Assembly (NCBI RefSeq): GCF_030272615.1
Contig: NC_081414.1
Span: 821,433,896-821,497,895, forward strand
DNA: 64,000 bases
Direction of reading: 5' to 3'
Source of the DNA: Cryptomeria japonica
Taxonomy: Eukaryota; Streptophyta; Pinopsida; Cupressales; Cupressaceae
Positions 21,387 to 33,205 of the stretch are shown piece by piece. How positions within the stretch are numbered: position 1 is the first letter of the stretch; the number at the start of each line of letters is the position of its first letter. Position numbers and translations under genes: made by a program. The notes under the pieces were generated by a model that saw only the letters and a list, made by a program, of their open reading frames with translations, searched no databases and was not told where the DNA came from.

Positions 21387-22200
21387 CTTAATGACAGAGG
21401 ATACCCACTGGAGTGTAGAAATGGTATGTGCAAAATCTTTGACAACAAAGGCGAATTGATTGTGACTGGGAAACAGACAAGTGGTAATGTATTTCATCTA
21501 AATCCTAAAGTTACCAACTGTTTGATTGCAAAAATAGAATATAACTGGCTTTGGCATAGGAGATTTTGTCATATAAATTTTGACAATTTTGTTAAAGTAA
21601 GCAAGACTAAGACAGTAAGATGTCTGCCACAGCTAGACAGACCTGTTAATGCTCTTTGTAAAGAATGTCAGTTAGGAAAGATGACTTCCTCAACTTTCAA
21701 GAGAAAGTCCTTCTCAACAGAGCACTTGTTAGATTTGGTTTATACAGATCTATGTGGACCAATAAGAACAAGAATCATTCAAGGTGACAAATATTTCATG
21801 ATCTTCATTGATGATTGTTGAAGGATGATGTGGGTCACATTCTTGAAGGATAAGAATGAATATTTTGGTAAATTCAAGGCATTCAGGGCCTTAGCTAAGA
21901 AAGAGAGTGGCAAAAAGATAAAATTTCTGAGAACAAATCAAGGCAATGAATTTACTTCTAAGGAATTCACTACTTATTATGATGAGAATGGTATCAAGCG
22001 ACAAATTTCTGCATCAAGGACACCACAACAGAATGATATAATAGAGAGAAAAGAAACAAATTTTTTATTAAAAGAGGTGATTACATAAGCAAGTTTAAAG
22101 CTAAAAGTGATGAAGGCATATTTCTTCGCTATTCCACCAAGAGTAAGGCCTATAAATGCTTCAACAATCGGACACAAAAAATTGTTGAGAGTGCTGATGT
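21387..22200 (+). pseudogene. pol: Integrase (element A), internally deleted
   Basis: The HHCC domain is complete (WHRRFCHINFD, CKECQLG). The core has VYTDLCG (first Asp), a TGA after IDDC (21819-21821), FLRTNQGNEF with Asn for the second catalytic Asp, and IIERKE for the Glu. After about 22070 the sequence jumps to SKFKAKSDEGIFL, so roughly 60 codons present in C, E and K are missing. Confidence 0.87.
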
Positions 22201-22379
22201 TCATTTAGATGAATGTCCTGAAGTTTTAGAAGGAACTACTTTAGAGAAAAAGGATGAAGATCCTTGCATTTTTCTTTTGGAACCTGAAACTGTTAAATCA
22301 TAAACCGGTAAAGCAAAACTTGATGTACTTGTTCAAGTAGAACAAATAAATTCAGAAGAAGATGATAATGAAGAAGCTG

Positions 22380-23211
22380 AACCTGAAGAGAATGATCATG
22401 TTATTCCTAGGTATGTGAGATTGAATCATAGTCCTGAATAGATTATTGGGGATAAGGATGTTGGAGTACTAACTAGAAGGAGAATAAGAGAGAACTCTTG
22501 TATGATTTCTACCTTTGAACCTAGAAGTGCTAAGGAGCCATTTAGTGATGATCATTGGGTGAAAGCTATGAGTTAGATAAAATTAAGAAGAACAACACTT
22601 GGACCTTGGTACCCCAAACTGTAAACAAGAATGTTATAGGTACTAAATGGGTGTTCAGAAACAAGTTTATTGAAGATGGTTTTGTAGTTCACAACAAGGT
22701 AAGATTAGTATGCAAAGGTTATGTGCAAGAAGAAGGAGAATGTTATGGAAAAAATTTTGCACCAGTAGCAAGAGTGAAAGGTGTTAGAACTTTACTTGCA
22801 TTTGCATCTTAGAAGAAGTTCAAGGTATATCATATGGATGTGAAGTCTGCATTTTTGAATGGGATATTGGAAGAAGAGGTTTATATAGAAAAGCCTGATG
22901 GTTATGAATTGATAGATAAGGAAGACATGGTATGCAAATTGCATAAAGCTTTGTATGGATTAAAGCAGGCACCCAGAGCATGGTATGAACAACTTCATAC
23001 TCGTCTGATGAAGATAGGCTTTGCTAGAACCATTGATGATAACAATATTTATCTCAAATCTGAAGTAGATGAAATACTGGCCAGTGAAGTATTTGTTGAT
23101 GACATTATTTTTGGAGGTAATGGTGACATGAGTAATTATTTTGCAGAAGAAATAAATAATAAGTTTGAGATGTCATTGGTAGGGGTAATAAAAAATTTCA
23201 TACACTTGTAG
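22380..23211 (+). pseudogene. pol: Reverse transcriptase (element A)
   Basis: The linker VIPRYVRLNHSPE is followed by TAG (22439-22441). Motifs are [41 protein letters not shown] and [16 protein letters not shown] replaces an expected sense codon near 22810, and the frame ends at TAG 23209-23211 in place of the Gln of GLQI. Confidence 0.9.
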
Positions 23212-24044
23212 ATACACCAGATGAAGAATGGTATTTTCATTACTCAATTCAAGTATGTGAAAGAGGTTTTAAAATTTTTTGGTATGACTGACTGTAAACC
23301 AGTTGGAAGTCCAATGGTTACAGGTTGTAAGTTGTCTAAGGAAGATGCATCTAATTCTGTAGATTAAAAGGAATACAGATCAATGATTAGAAATTACACT
23401 ATGTTGTTCACAGTCGACCGGATATTGCCCATGCAGTTGTTATTGTTTCTAGATTTCAGAAGAATCCAAAGGAAGCACATCTGATGGCAACCAACACATT
23501 TTTTAGATATCTGAAAGGTACTGTTGACTATGGGTTATGGTATGCATATGGTGGAAATTTTGACTTGAAGGCATACACAGATGTTGATTGGGCAAGAAAT
23601 ATTGATGACCATAAGAGTATTACCGATGGAGCAATCTTTCTAGGAGGAAGGCTAGTTTCATGGAGTAGTAAAAAGTAGAGTTATACTTTACAATCTACTA
23701 CTGAAGCTGAGTATGTAGCAACTTACATGAATTGCAAACAAGCTATGTGGATGAGGCACATTTTGGAAGGTTTGAAGATGAAAATATCAGAACCAATAAA
23801 TATTTTGTGTGATAATACAAGTGCAATAAACATTTCTAAAAATCTTGTTTTGCATGCAAGGACTAAGCACATTAAATTTAAGTATCACTTCTTGAGGGAA
23901 AAAGTTCAATGTAAAAATGTTATCTTGGAGCATGTTTCTACCAAGGAGTAGCTTTTAGATATTTTTACCAAACCTTTGCCTAAGACCACTTTTGAGTATC
24001 TTAGAAGTCAATTCGGGGTTGTCCCTTTTCATGAAGTTAGTTGA
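23212..24044 (+). pseudogene. pol: RNase H (element A)
   Basis: A frameshift lies near 23395. After it come RYLKGTVDYGLWY, AYTDVDWARN, TTEAEYVAT and LCDNTSAINI. TAG replaces Gln at SKKQS (23676-23678) and at KEQ (23949-23951). The natural end is TGA 24042-24044. Confidence 0.9.
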
Positions 24045-24395
24045 ACATGATGTTGATTGCATCAGTCCCAGAATTACTTGTAGAATCTTACTTGGATTGA
24101 TGAAGAAGTGGATGTAATCCACAGGGGGAGCATCAAGTTGCAGTATGATGTTGATGCACAGTGAGAGAAGAATTACATGTTTTTACTTTCACTTTGGCAT
24201 TGATATCAAAGGGGGAGAATAATTATGTGATTGAGGAGAAGAATTATGTGTTTGATTGGGTGAACCAGTGATAGGATGAAGACAAACAGAGAAAGGTGAA
24301 TACTTGGTAATGTAAACAAGGTTTTCTATTCACCAATCTCAACAGCAATGAGAGGCATATATATTTGTATTGCCATCAATGCCAAAGGGGGAGAT
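24045..24395 (+). other. 3' untranslated region and polypurine tract of A
   Basis: 351 bp without a gene. It contains ACAGGGGGAGCAT near 24120, AAAGGGGGAGAAT near 24209, CATCAATG (24374-24381) and the terminal tract AAAGGGGGAGAT (24384-24395). Confidence 0.85.
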
Positions 24396-25855
24396 TGTTG
24401 GTATTTTTAGTTTGTTGGCATTTTGCATAGAGATTGCATTAATGATATGTTGTCATTGATGTCAATTGAATCGGTAATGATATTCATATTATTGTTGATA
24501 TTGTTGTTTTTGATATTGGCTAGTAACCAGTAAGAAGAGATTTGTGGAAGATGTTGTAAACCAGTATGTTAAGTTTGTAAGTTGAACCGGTAAACCAGTG
24601 TAAAAGGGTTAAACCTTTCTATGCAATGTAACCAATAAACCCTATCAGTTGTTAAACCCTAAACAATCAAGTTTGTTGGTTTATTATCTGATGAGTAGTA
24701 ATAATGGAGACACGTGTGATCACTATATGAGGATAAGTTCAGATTATTTTGGTGCATTTGTTTATTGTCTAGGGAAGGAGAAAAGTGGATTGCATCTAAT
24801 GCACAATGCATGATGAGTTACAAAGTTCGATGAAGCGATGATCATGGAGCGGTTGGAATTTTCTTGAAGAATGTGAAGAAATTGTTATGATTTATAACAG
24901 TCAAGATTGTACCAACTTGTTTGTAATCTCGATGATGAGAATTAGGTTTTTGTTGTGTTACCAACCTAATTGAGTTGTATTTAAGGTCGATGAAGTTGTT
25001 TGTAAACTTTGTTGGCAAGATTGGCAGAAACCTGTTGAGTGTGTAGTTGCCTAACCGGTGAATGGATATACACTTTGAGTAAAGGCAGATTGAAGCTTAA
25101 AAGGATTTGATCAAACAAATGTAGTGTTATTCAGACAGATCAAGAAAACATGTTGTTTTCTAACAATTACAACAGAAGTGAAATCCCTTAACCGAGTAAG
25201 CTTTAACAAGCTTGGTTACTCATTAGATCCTCTAACAAGGTGGTCCATTAACTTGGATTCTTAAATCCTCTGGCGAGGTTACTCCTAATAGGGTATTGTG
25301 CTTTTCATCAAGGCATATTTGTAAATCCCTTAACCAGATGATTCCTAACCGGAATTAGTTCTTAACAAAACTTATTGTAAAGATTTAACAGGCTTGGCTC
25401 CTAATAGGGCGAACTTCAGAAGAGTTCAGATAGCTATCCTTGTGAGTCTCATTTCACCGTGGTTTTTACCTATTTGGGTTTTCCACGTATAAATATTTTG
25501 GTCAAGTGGTGAATGTTTTTGTGGTTATGATCTTATTTGTTAATTTGATTAACTTATGATAAGGCATGATAACTGGAAGCATTGAGAGATCAATATGTTG
25601 AGTTATGATTAAGCATTGTTGATGTTTACAAGATTGAAGTTGTTTACTATTAAGTTGTTATAACAGTCAAACCGGTTGATGTCAAGTATTCTTATGAATA
25701 TTGATCTTGACTAAGATATGTTTACTTTGTGTGATTGAATTTGAGTTTGGGAACTTTGTATCCATTTTTCAGTATACTGATTTACCTCCCCCCCCTCCCC
25801 CCCACCCCCCCTTCTCAATATTCTACTGGATACTTATTCTTTCATCATACCATCA
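24396..25855 (+). repeat. 3' LTR of A
   Basis: 1460 bp, TGTTGGTATTTTTAG to ACCATCA. It holds the uninterrupted target site of element B. The hairpin arms CGTGG/CCACG are at 25458-25487, and a long impure C-run (25786-25810) precedes CTTCTCAATA. Confidence 0.93.
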
Positions 25856-28631
25856 AAGACAAGCTTATGAGTAGAAATAAGTTATGTGATAAACATGGCG
25901 ATGGAAGAGGCTAATTAGTGCTAGCTCAACATGTGAATCATATTGTTCATGAATTGGGCTGCATTTAATGACAAACAATATTTTTTCTATCTGTATTGTC
26001 AAAATCCTTTCATCAAACATGAAATTAGGATTTTGATGAAGGGATTCCTATGCAACCAAATATTTTTTGTACAACTAATCAGTCAACTCATCTTAGCCTT
26101 CAGATCGATATATTATGAATGAAGCTATAAAGGGATGTTCTACAATATTTTCTCTTTTATTATCTCAATAACATTGAAAAAAAAACTTGGCACTATTCCT
26201 ATGCGAATCTTGAGTTAAATATCAAAGTATTGAATGTATAAACCTTCAAGGTACTGAAGTGAATATTTTCACTTGAAATAAATAAAATATTGAGTTCATT
26301 CACAATGGTATGTTTTATTCAAAGCCATAGAGGAAAAGGAAGTTGCGTAGGAAGGGGATTTAGAAGAATGTCTTAAAATACTCTCAAAACAATGAACAAT
26401 GTGAGACAATTTTATCTAGAAAGAAGAAGAGATAAAAATATCGCAAGTCTGAGTGATCTGAAAGTAACACTCGGATTTTTCTAATGGTTCCTGTGAATTT
26501 AATGTTTATTAGATTGGTCATATATTGAAATTCCGGTGTTATTAATTGTCATCGCTCAGTACATGTGTCGGTAAAAATTGACGTCAATTTGATTGTCATT
26601 AAATTATTTAATTCTTCAATTGGACACCCTTATGATCATCATCACCAAAGATATTCATTTAAATTTGATGCCCATTTGACTATCATCTATAAAGTATGAG
26701 GTTAAATTTGACATTTGTTTATTTGTCATCTCAAAAAAGAGAGTTTGAATTTGATGCGTGTTCAAACATCATTTCTAACTTTAGTGAATTAAATTTGAAT
26801 AGGATTTAGCATGTCAAGGATAAATCAATTGAATAAATTTGAAATTAGTTTGACAGTCACACAAATATTAGAAGTTAAATTTGATGTTTGTTTTTTATTA
26901 GAGATAAAAACAGGTTTTGAGGGGACCCAAAACCCCTTACAACAAGTCTTGAAGGGACCTGAAAACCTCGGATTTTTCATGGATTCGAAACCCAAAATAG
27001 ACAGCTGCCAAAGGATTCAACATTGATAACCACCAACCCAAACTCAACCAAGCATCAAAGAGTTCAAATTTGATGTTTGTTTGGATGTTAGTGTACACAT
27101 TTGAAGGTTAAATTTGATAGACATTAATATTTCATACGTAGAATTAATTGGGCCAATATTTGATGTTTGTTTAATTATGATCGATTAGAACTATATGATA
27201 AATTTTATGCTCATTTTGTAGTCACAAGTAGCAATATGAGAAGTTAGATATGATGTTGGCTCGACCATCATCTCAAAGATTTACATTTAAAAATATCTTC
27301 TTTTGTTTCTTCTACCATCCATCTAAACAAATTAAATTGGAGTTACCTTCAAATTTCATACTCTAAAATTTAGATAGCTAGCATGAAATTTGTTTGTTGC
27401 TGATGTAAAATTTATTACGTTTTTTGTTTCCGTTGGCCATTAAAATACTGATTGTTTTTATTTATGCTCTTAAAATCAATGCTATATGGGAGCAAATGAC
27501 GTAGAAATTTACGAGTTTGTTTGATGGAGTTGTGCAACCGATCCTTTTGCTTTTCCTCAAACAATTTGCATCCTTCATGTTTAGTGTGGAAGTGCCCCAT
27601 TAATAAATTATCAATAAAAGCTTATTTGTTAGTTCCTCATTTTAGTTATTTTCTTGCATTGGTAAGTCTAGGCAATAAAAAAGTAGACAAGTTTGCTAAT
27701 GTTTAGTGACTTGATGATTTTCAAGTATTTTTTTATTGTTTTTAAAATTTTTCAACTACAACCTAATATACAAATAAAAAATAGATGTCCATTCTGAAAT
27801 TTTGCAAAATGAATGTTGGAAAGAAAATATATGATAATGCTTGTGCTTAAACGTCTAATTGTATGGTCCTTGTCATGAATTCTATTTATTGTTTTGTATA
27901 ATGTTGTTGAGGTTCAGTTGTTTCATTGTTAAATGTTTTATTAAGTTTTCATCTTGTTATATTGTAATCTTTGCTAGATTTTATTTAATATTTTCTCTTG
28001 CAACTTTTTAACATGTAATTTTCATTTTTTCAATAAATAAATAAAGAATTAGGATATAGTCATGTTGTAAGAGAAGCACACACATCTAACTATTTTTGTT
28101 GAATGAGAGATTATTAAAAAACACAATATAAACACCTCCAGTAAGATTGTTCTGAGTATTTATCAATTTAGTTGTTGGGCCAATGTTAATATTTTGTTAA
28201 TATCTGAAAAAAATTTAATTCAAGTAGTTGAGAATAAGTAATTTTATGTAATGTTTACACAATATTTGACATAATATAATTTTGAGTGTTCCTTGATAAT
28301 ATTTTGTAATGTGGGTTTCTTTACTTTTCATCTTTCTAGTGTTGGTATTAGATTCTATGGTGGGAAATATATTGGATGCAAGTAATTTGGAGATTTAGTA
28401 GCAGTTGAAAAGAAGAGAAATGTAACATTTTTTCACTTAGCTTATAGAAATGGTATGAAAGATTGTTATTATTTATTTTTTCAATGTTGAAATGTATTTT
28501 CAATCCATTGAAGATATTACAATTTATTAAATTTGGCATTAATTGTGACATATATTTATTCAAAGGTTATTCTCCTTTGTAGTGACTAAAATGTTGGGCT
28601 ATGATTTTTTCGAGTTGAAAGTAAATTGAAT
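25856..28631. other. AT-rich sequence without recognisable genes
   Basis: About 2.8 kb between the right end of A and the left end of D. Six-frame reading gives only short ORFs (up to about 71 codons) with no motif. Apart from the degenerate repeat at 26575-27260 I see no LTR, promoter or RNA gene. With 5250-5822 it is the best candidate for pre-insertion sequence. Confidence 0.55.
26575..27260 (+). repeat. Degenerate AAATTTGATGTTTGTTTG repeats
   Basis: Variants of AAATTTGATG followed by a TTTG and often TCATC recur near 26585, 26658, 26704, 26748, 26840, 26879, 27065, 27113, 27158 and 27247, mostly 40-75 bases apart. A few units share TTTGATGTTTGTTT exactly. The intervening sequence is not obviously conserved. 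Confidence 0.55.
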
Positions 28632-29719
28632 TTATTGAAGGGATCCCAATTTCCTAGGAGCATTTTTTACTGTGAAGGTCTGTCCCTTGACATTCTTACT
28701 TGAGGAGACAAATAGAATGTCTTTTTTGGAGGCAACCTTTCTTATGGAGCACTCACCGACTTCATAACCTAATCCTCGGGTATCCTTGGTGTGGTTTTGT
28801 TTGTTCAACATTTTATCCAAGGCATCAATGTTGCTATCATACTAAATCCTCACCTTGAGTTCATCTTGGCATTTCTCAAGGTCCTTCTGGAGATTCTCCA
28901 TTTCTCCTTTTAACTTCTGACATTCTTAACCTTTTGTTTCCACTTCTAGCGCTAGCTCCTCACATCTTCTCTTCTTAGCATCAAAGACTGATTTCAATTC
29001 ATCAGTCATTCCTTTTTCCTCTTCTAGTTGAGTCGTCAATATGCAAATATTTTTATTTGACTCTTCAAGACATGTTCTCAACTGGCTGCATTCTTCATGA
29101 ACTGAATTTTTATAATTCTTAAATCATTTCTAACAATTTTTAGTTCATATAGGGCACTTACCATCTCCCCTTCAAGATCAATTTGAGCCTCAATTTCTTC
29201 TTCATCTTGTTCATCACTGCCAAACACATCTTGCGAGTAGGATTGATTTGTGTTATCCCTTTTTGATGTGGGCAACTCACTATCCGTCTCTTGAGCCATG
29301 AAGAGATGGGTTTCTTCTCCATTTTTATTGCAGCTAATAACTGATCTATCTTGATTTGCATACTCATGTGTTCCATTTCTCTTCTTGCTTTCACAGAGTG
29401 GTTATGTAGTGCTAGGTTCATTCCCATAGAGTTTCTTCAATCTGACCCACAAACTCTTTGCAGCCTTGCACTTATCCACCTGTGAAGAAACATCACCAAA
29501 AAGTCCACTGAGAATAGCTTTCATGGCTTCAACAATGCACTTAGATCTTCTTTCTGCTTTAGGACCGGTGGGAGGATTGACATGACTAGAGATACCACTA
29601 ACAAATGACATCCAAACATCATACCTTAAGGAGGATAGGTAGACTTCCATTCTACAACTCCAAATGGAATAGTTAGACCCATCAAACACCGGAGTAGGGG
29701 TTAACTCAAATTTAACCAT
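28632..29719 (-). pseudogene. gag: gag polyprotein (element D)
   Basis: Start at 29719 (MVKFELTPTPVFDGSNYSIW), shortly after the primer site. The capsid-like part has the family pattern of plant copia gags: a FDGSNY-W start, LSGLFGDVSSQVD, and KAAKSLWVRLKKLYG. A stop or frame change at about 29402 is followed by an acidic part (29078-29299) and coiled-coil-like sequence with stops. The last piece (28632-28820, GLGYEVGECS...FTVKNAPRKLG) resembles the end of such gags before protease. No zinc knuckle was seen. Confidence 0.72.
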
Positions 29720-29778
29720 TGTGTTCACACACCAAAATCTACCCAAGCTGGAAAAAGGGTATCTAACCGAGAACCTAT

Positions 29779-29790
29779 GCTCTAATACCA
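29779..29790 (-). other. Primer binding site of D
   Basis: The minus strand reads TGGTATTAGAGC, one change from the copia initiator-Met primer site, two bases after the LTR end. Confidence 0.75.
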
Positions 29791-29792
29791 AT

Positions 29793-32445
29793 TGTTGAAC
29801 ACAAGATGCCACTGAGAGGGGGTGAATCAGTGGTTTCCAATACTGTTATCCTTTTAATCCTAAATATGTGCACTGATTACCTATTCAAAACACTACGTGA
29901 CTATACCGGTTAAATCAAGGAGAAGACCAAAATGTAAAATGCAAGCACACATAAAAGGCACACCACATAAAACTAGATGTACGAGGAAAACCCAATGTGG
30001 GAAAAACCTCAGTGAGAAATGTTGCTGGAGTCTACTGCTCCAATCCAACCTCACAATAAACAACTATATTACAATGTTTAGGGAACCAACCCAAGGAGCA
30101 CCAACCCCTGCACCGAGCACCAACACAGTGATTACAATGACTACAAACAATACATTTGTTTAACCCGATTACAAATGAGTTTTGTAACCTCTGCATATAA
30201 TCTCTCTACTGGTTTAACCCTACTTTGACCTCTACCGATTCTTTTCTCACTTTGTTCTCTACTAGTTCTTTGACTATTCTTTGCTCACTATTGTTGCTTT
30301 ACCGATTCAATCTCTACACCTGGTTACTGGTTATTCTACTTACTAGTTGAACCCTACTTGGTTCTCTTCCTGATTTCACTTATGTTCTACTTTTGAATTG
30401 ACTGACCTCTTCTCACTCTGCCTTGCATCACTCTTTGCAGCCTTCATACCGATACAAACACTGCCAGTTCACATCACTGTCAATCTTAGTGACAGTCTAC
30501 TGGCTACCTTAACCTCACCAATTAAACCTTTGTTAAACCTTGCTACTAGTTATGCCTCTTACTGGTTCTCTCTCCAAGCATTCAGTCACTTTTATGTTTG
30601 TGGATGGACTCTTTGAATGGATAACTCTCTTATTATACTCAGTTCACTGGCATCACTCTCTCATACAACAACAAGAATCTTCAATCTTTCGTTTACATAT
30701 TTATAGGCATTCTTTCCCACCAAAATAGAAAATCAATTCTTGGTGTGCTAGGGTTTCCTTCACCAACTCCATCTGTATTAGATCGGATCTAATCTCATCT
30801 CCAAGATTCACACCCTGCATCAAATCAGATAGCATTACTGTCTCTTTTTTCGTTATATATTTACTAATTTTAGCAAATACAACAGCCTGATCACCGACCT
30901 GCATCTATCAAACATTAAATGATCTCACGGTTATCTTCTCCAGGTTGATAAGATGATTAGATCTCTTGCTTTGATCAATTCACTAAGAGCCATCCTTCTA
31001 TCTGCCTTGAGCTGCACACTTCTGCAACCGACCTGTGATTTACATAGTCAACATTAATGTCGACCTACTCACCAACTACCTCATCGATGGACTCTTCACC
31101 TACCTCTGCATGCTTGCCACTTGGTATTCACATGTCATCCTTGTCGACATCCACCTATGTTTTCTATGTCGATTTTGGTCTAGTCACCGACCAACCACTC
31201 AACTAGTATATAATTCATATTACCGGTCTTCTTACCCAACTAGTCATGCAATATCCGGTCAACCTTTGAACCATGCAGTCTCCTATTCTACCGGCGAGAT
31301 CACATCAGCCCAGTCACCAACTTTTTCAATCCGTAGCATACATCATGCACATCTTTATCCAATGGGATTCTTTCACTTTGCCTCTTTTCTCGCTTACTGA
31401 TTGAAATCCACATATCACCAATCTCAAATGTCGATCTTCTAGAATGTTGGTAGATATGTTTACCTGTTGACAATACTTCTTCTTGCACACTGGTAAAATC
31501 CATAGGATCACCATGTGAACAATCTTCATTTGTGTCCAACTTTGGAAACATTAATCTCCATCTGCATACTGGTAACACACTCTTGCCTCTCGGTGTAACT
31601 CCATATCTGTAGATGCAAACACTTTCCTTCTCCTTCATCAACCTAGTTCTTATCTCAACCGGTTTGTCAAAGTGATAAACTCATCACAACTTACTCTTCT
31701 TCTTATGTCCCGGTAGCTCATCATGCTTTCAATTGATTATCCAATACATATCTCTGATATCATACACCTAAGTCATCTTTATGTTCCACCTTGATCATCC
31801 GGTATGAGTCTTTAATGACCTACCTTAACTTCTATATCTTATCTCAGAGTATCATCACTTACTGGTGGGAGTAGATAAACAGTTGCACTCAACTTGCCAA
31901 TCATCCAGTGAGAGTGGATCCTTGTCACCTACTAGCCAAACTGGAGGGAATTGGTTCTCATCACATTTCTCTCTCTGCTTTCTGTATTGCACTCATATGA
32001 CTTTCCTATTTGAGCAGACATATCGTCAACCAGACATATGATCTGGTAAACTTTCCCACATGTCTTCCTTGCAATCTGAGGAAACACACTTTTATGTCAT
32101 TCTTGTCTTCATTTGGTGAAACATCTAGATCCAGTGGGAGTCCTGCTATATGACATCAAACAAATTGCATACCGGTTGCCTATCCTTCTTCATTAGTTCA
32201 AACTTGTTGTCTTATCGGTCACATGCATACAGGTTGACAACAACATACTTCCAACATATCACTCATTGATTGGCATTGCCACAATACCAACTGTCTCCAA
32301 TGTCTACTCACCAGTTAACACCAACTTATGTCTCCAACACTAACTTGTATACTGATGAGTCCAATGATCACAATGATGGTTAACATCCTCTTCTCACTAG
32401 TGACAAGCTATACTGGTTGACATCAATGATAATACAATGCCAACA
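29793..32445 (-). repeat. 5' LTR of D, unusually long
   Basis: About 2.65 kb if the ends are right. The plus strand opens TGTTGAACACAAG and closes AATGCCAACA. CATTGATG lies 18 bases into the LTR on the minus strand, as in the other families. The hairpin (29982-30011) has stem TGAGG/CCTCG on the minus strand. No second copy exists to verify the length, and a nested insertion inside it is not excluded. Confidence 0.55.
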
Positions 32446-32775
32446 AAATCCAATAAGAGGGGAAAGAGAAAGGTTGATGATATCTAGAAGCAAGATGAGA
32501 AGAGGTGGATTAGAAAGTCTGAGGATCAACCGACAAAATCAAATACCCCGGATGTTCATCCGATAGAACAATGTGTTCCTGCACTGACATCAAGAAATGC
32601 ATCTAGTATCTAAGGTATTAGCCTTAGAGGGAGGTAAATCAATGATAAATCTTGCATGACCCCCTGTTATGTTCTGAAAACTTGTTTCAAACATTGGAGA
32701 AGTCAGTCTAAAAGTTTACCGGTGTAGATATATTGGATCTTGGATCTAGTATGATATACCAAGAATAATTTTTGT
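32446..32775 (+). pseudogene. Fragment of an L-type gag tail
   Basis: The plus strand matches the minus strand of 3290-2970 in order: KGKEKV-[ND][ED]-I then a stop, a W-[VI]-[KR]-K-[TS]-E segment, a Ser/Thr-rich part, and a stop-bounded tail. Nucleotides such as CAAACATTGGAGAAG parallel CAGACATTGGAGATG. It has no start, and is a remnant interrupted on its left by element D. Confidence 0.55.
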
Positions 32776-33205
32776 CAATGAGGAATTATGGTTCGCAGGT
32801 TAATCCGGCGAGCAAAAGAATTGAGAGGTCTAGTCAGTCCTCTGATTTTCCTTCTAGTCTGTACTCCATCATTCTTGTGATCTATTATCTGATCTTCAGA
32901 ATGATTAAACCTTACATACCTAGGTATTATCTGTTCCGGTGCAATAACCTCTTCTTGTTCTTCATCTACCGGTTGAGCATCTTCATCTACACTGCTCTTC
33001 TCAACATCTTTTTGCACTGTCGATTTAATAAACACAAAGTTTTGTTCATCATCTGCTGGATTAGATTTGTTGGCATCATCAGGTTCATCAGAATACTCAT
33101 CAACTTTTACATTCACACTCTCCACAATCTTCTTTGTCCTTTTGTTGTAACACTTGAAAGATTTTCTCCTAGTGGAGTAGCCAAGAAATGTTCCTTCAAA
33201 GTGTG
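32772..33205 (-). pseudogene. pol: Copia integrase C-terminus and IN-RT linker fragment
   Basis: The minus strand reads FEGTFLGYSTRRKSFKCYNKRTK, an acidic linker, then IPRYVRFNHSEDQII. These match the integrase end and the linker before RT in C, E and K, with the Gln codon intact. There is no catalytic core and no RT. The piece is joined head-on to a gypsy fragment near 33205. Confidence 0.8.

Larger units (their letters stand above)
5823..25855 (+). mobile_element. Element A: Ty1/copia retrotransposon, outermost of a three-level nest
   Basis: It starts TGTTGGTATTTTTAG at 5823 and ends ACCATCA at 25855. The flanks AAGAT (5818-5822) and AAGAC (25856-25860) look like a 5-bp target-site duplication with one change. 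The 5' LTR is split by element B. Internal order is gag-PR-IN-RT-RH, as in copia. Every gene is broken by stops, and part of the integrase is deleted. Removing B leaves an element of about 7.2 kb. Confidence 0.9.
28632..32445 (-). mobile_element. Element D: copia-type retrotransposon, 5' fragment
   Basis: Minus strand. A long LTR (29793-32445), a primer site and a gag are present; the rest is cut off at about 28632, next to the AT-rich region. It belongs to a different gag family from the other copies. Only one LTR is present, so no target duplication can be tested. Confidence 0.7.

Noticed and set aside
22439-22441. Programmed readthrough or a recoded UAG in pol
   Set aside because: Stops at many other codons, frameshifts and deletions show the copies are dead; C-to-T change at CAG explains the pattern more simply.
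20138-24044. Endogenous pararetrovirus (caulimovirid)
   Set aside because: Integrase, LTR pairs and target duplications are present, and no movement-protein region is seen; the order PR-IN-RT-RH is copia.
25856-28631. A host gene in the non-element stretch
   Set aside because: Only short ORFs without motifs, no splice-consistent exon series recognised by eye.
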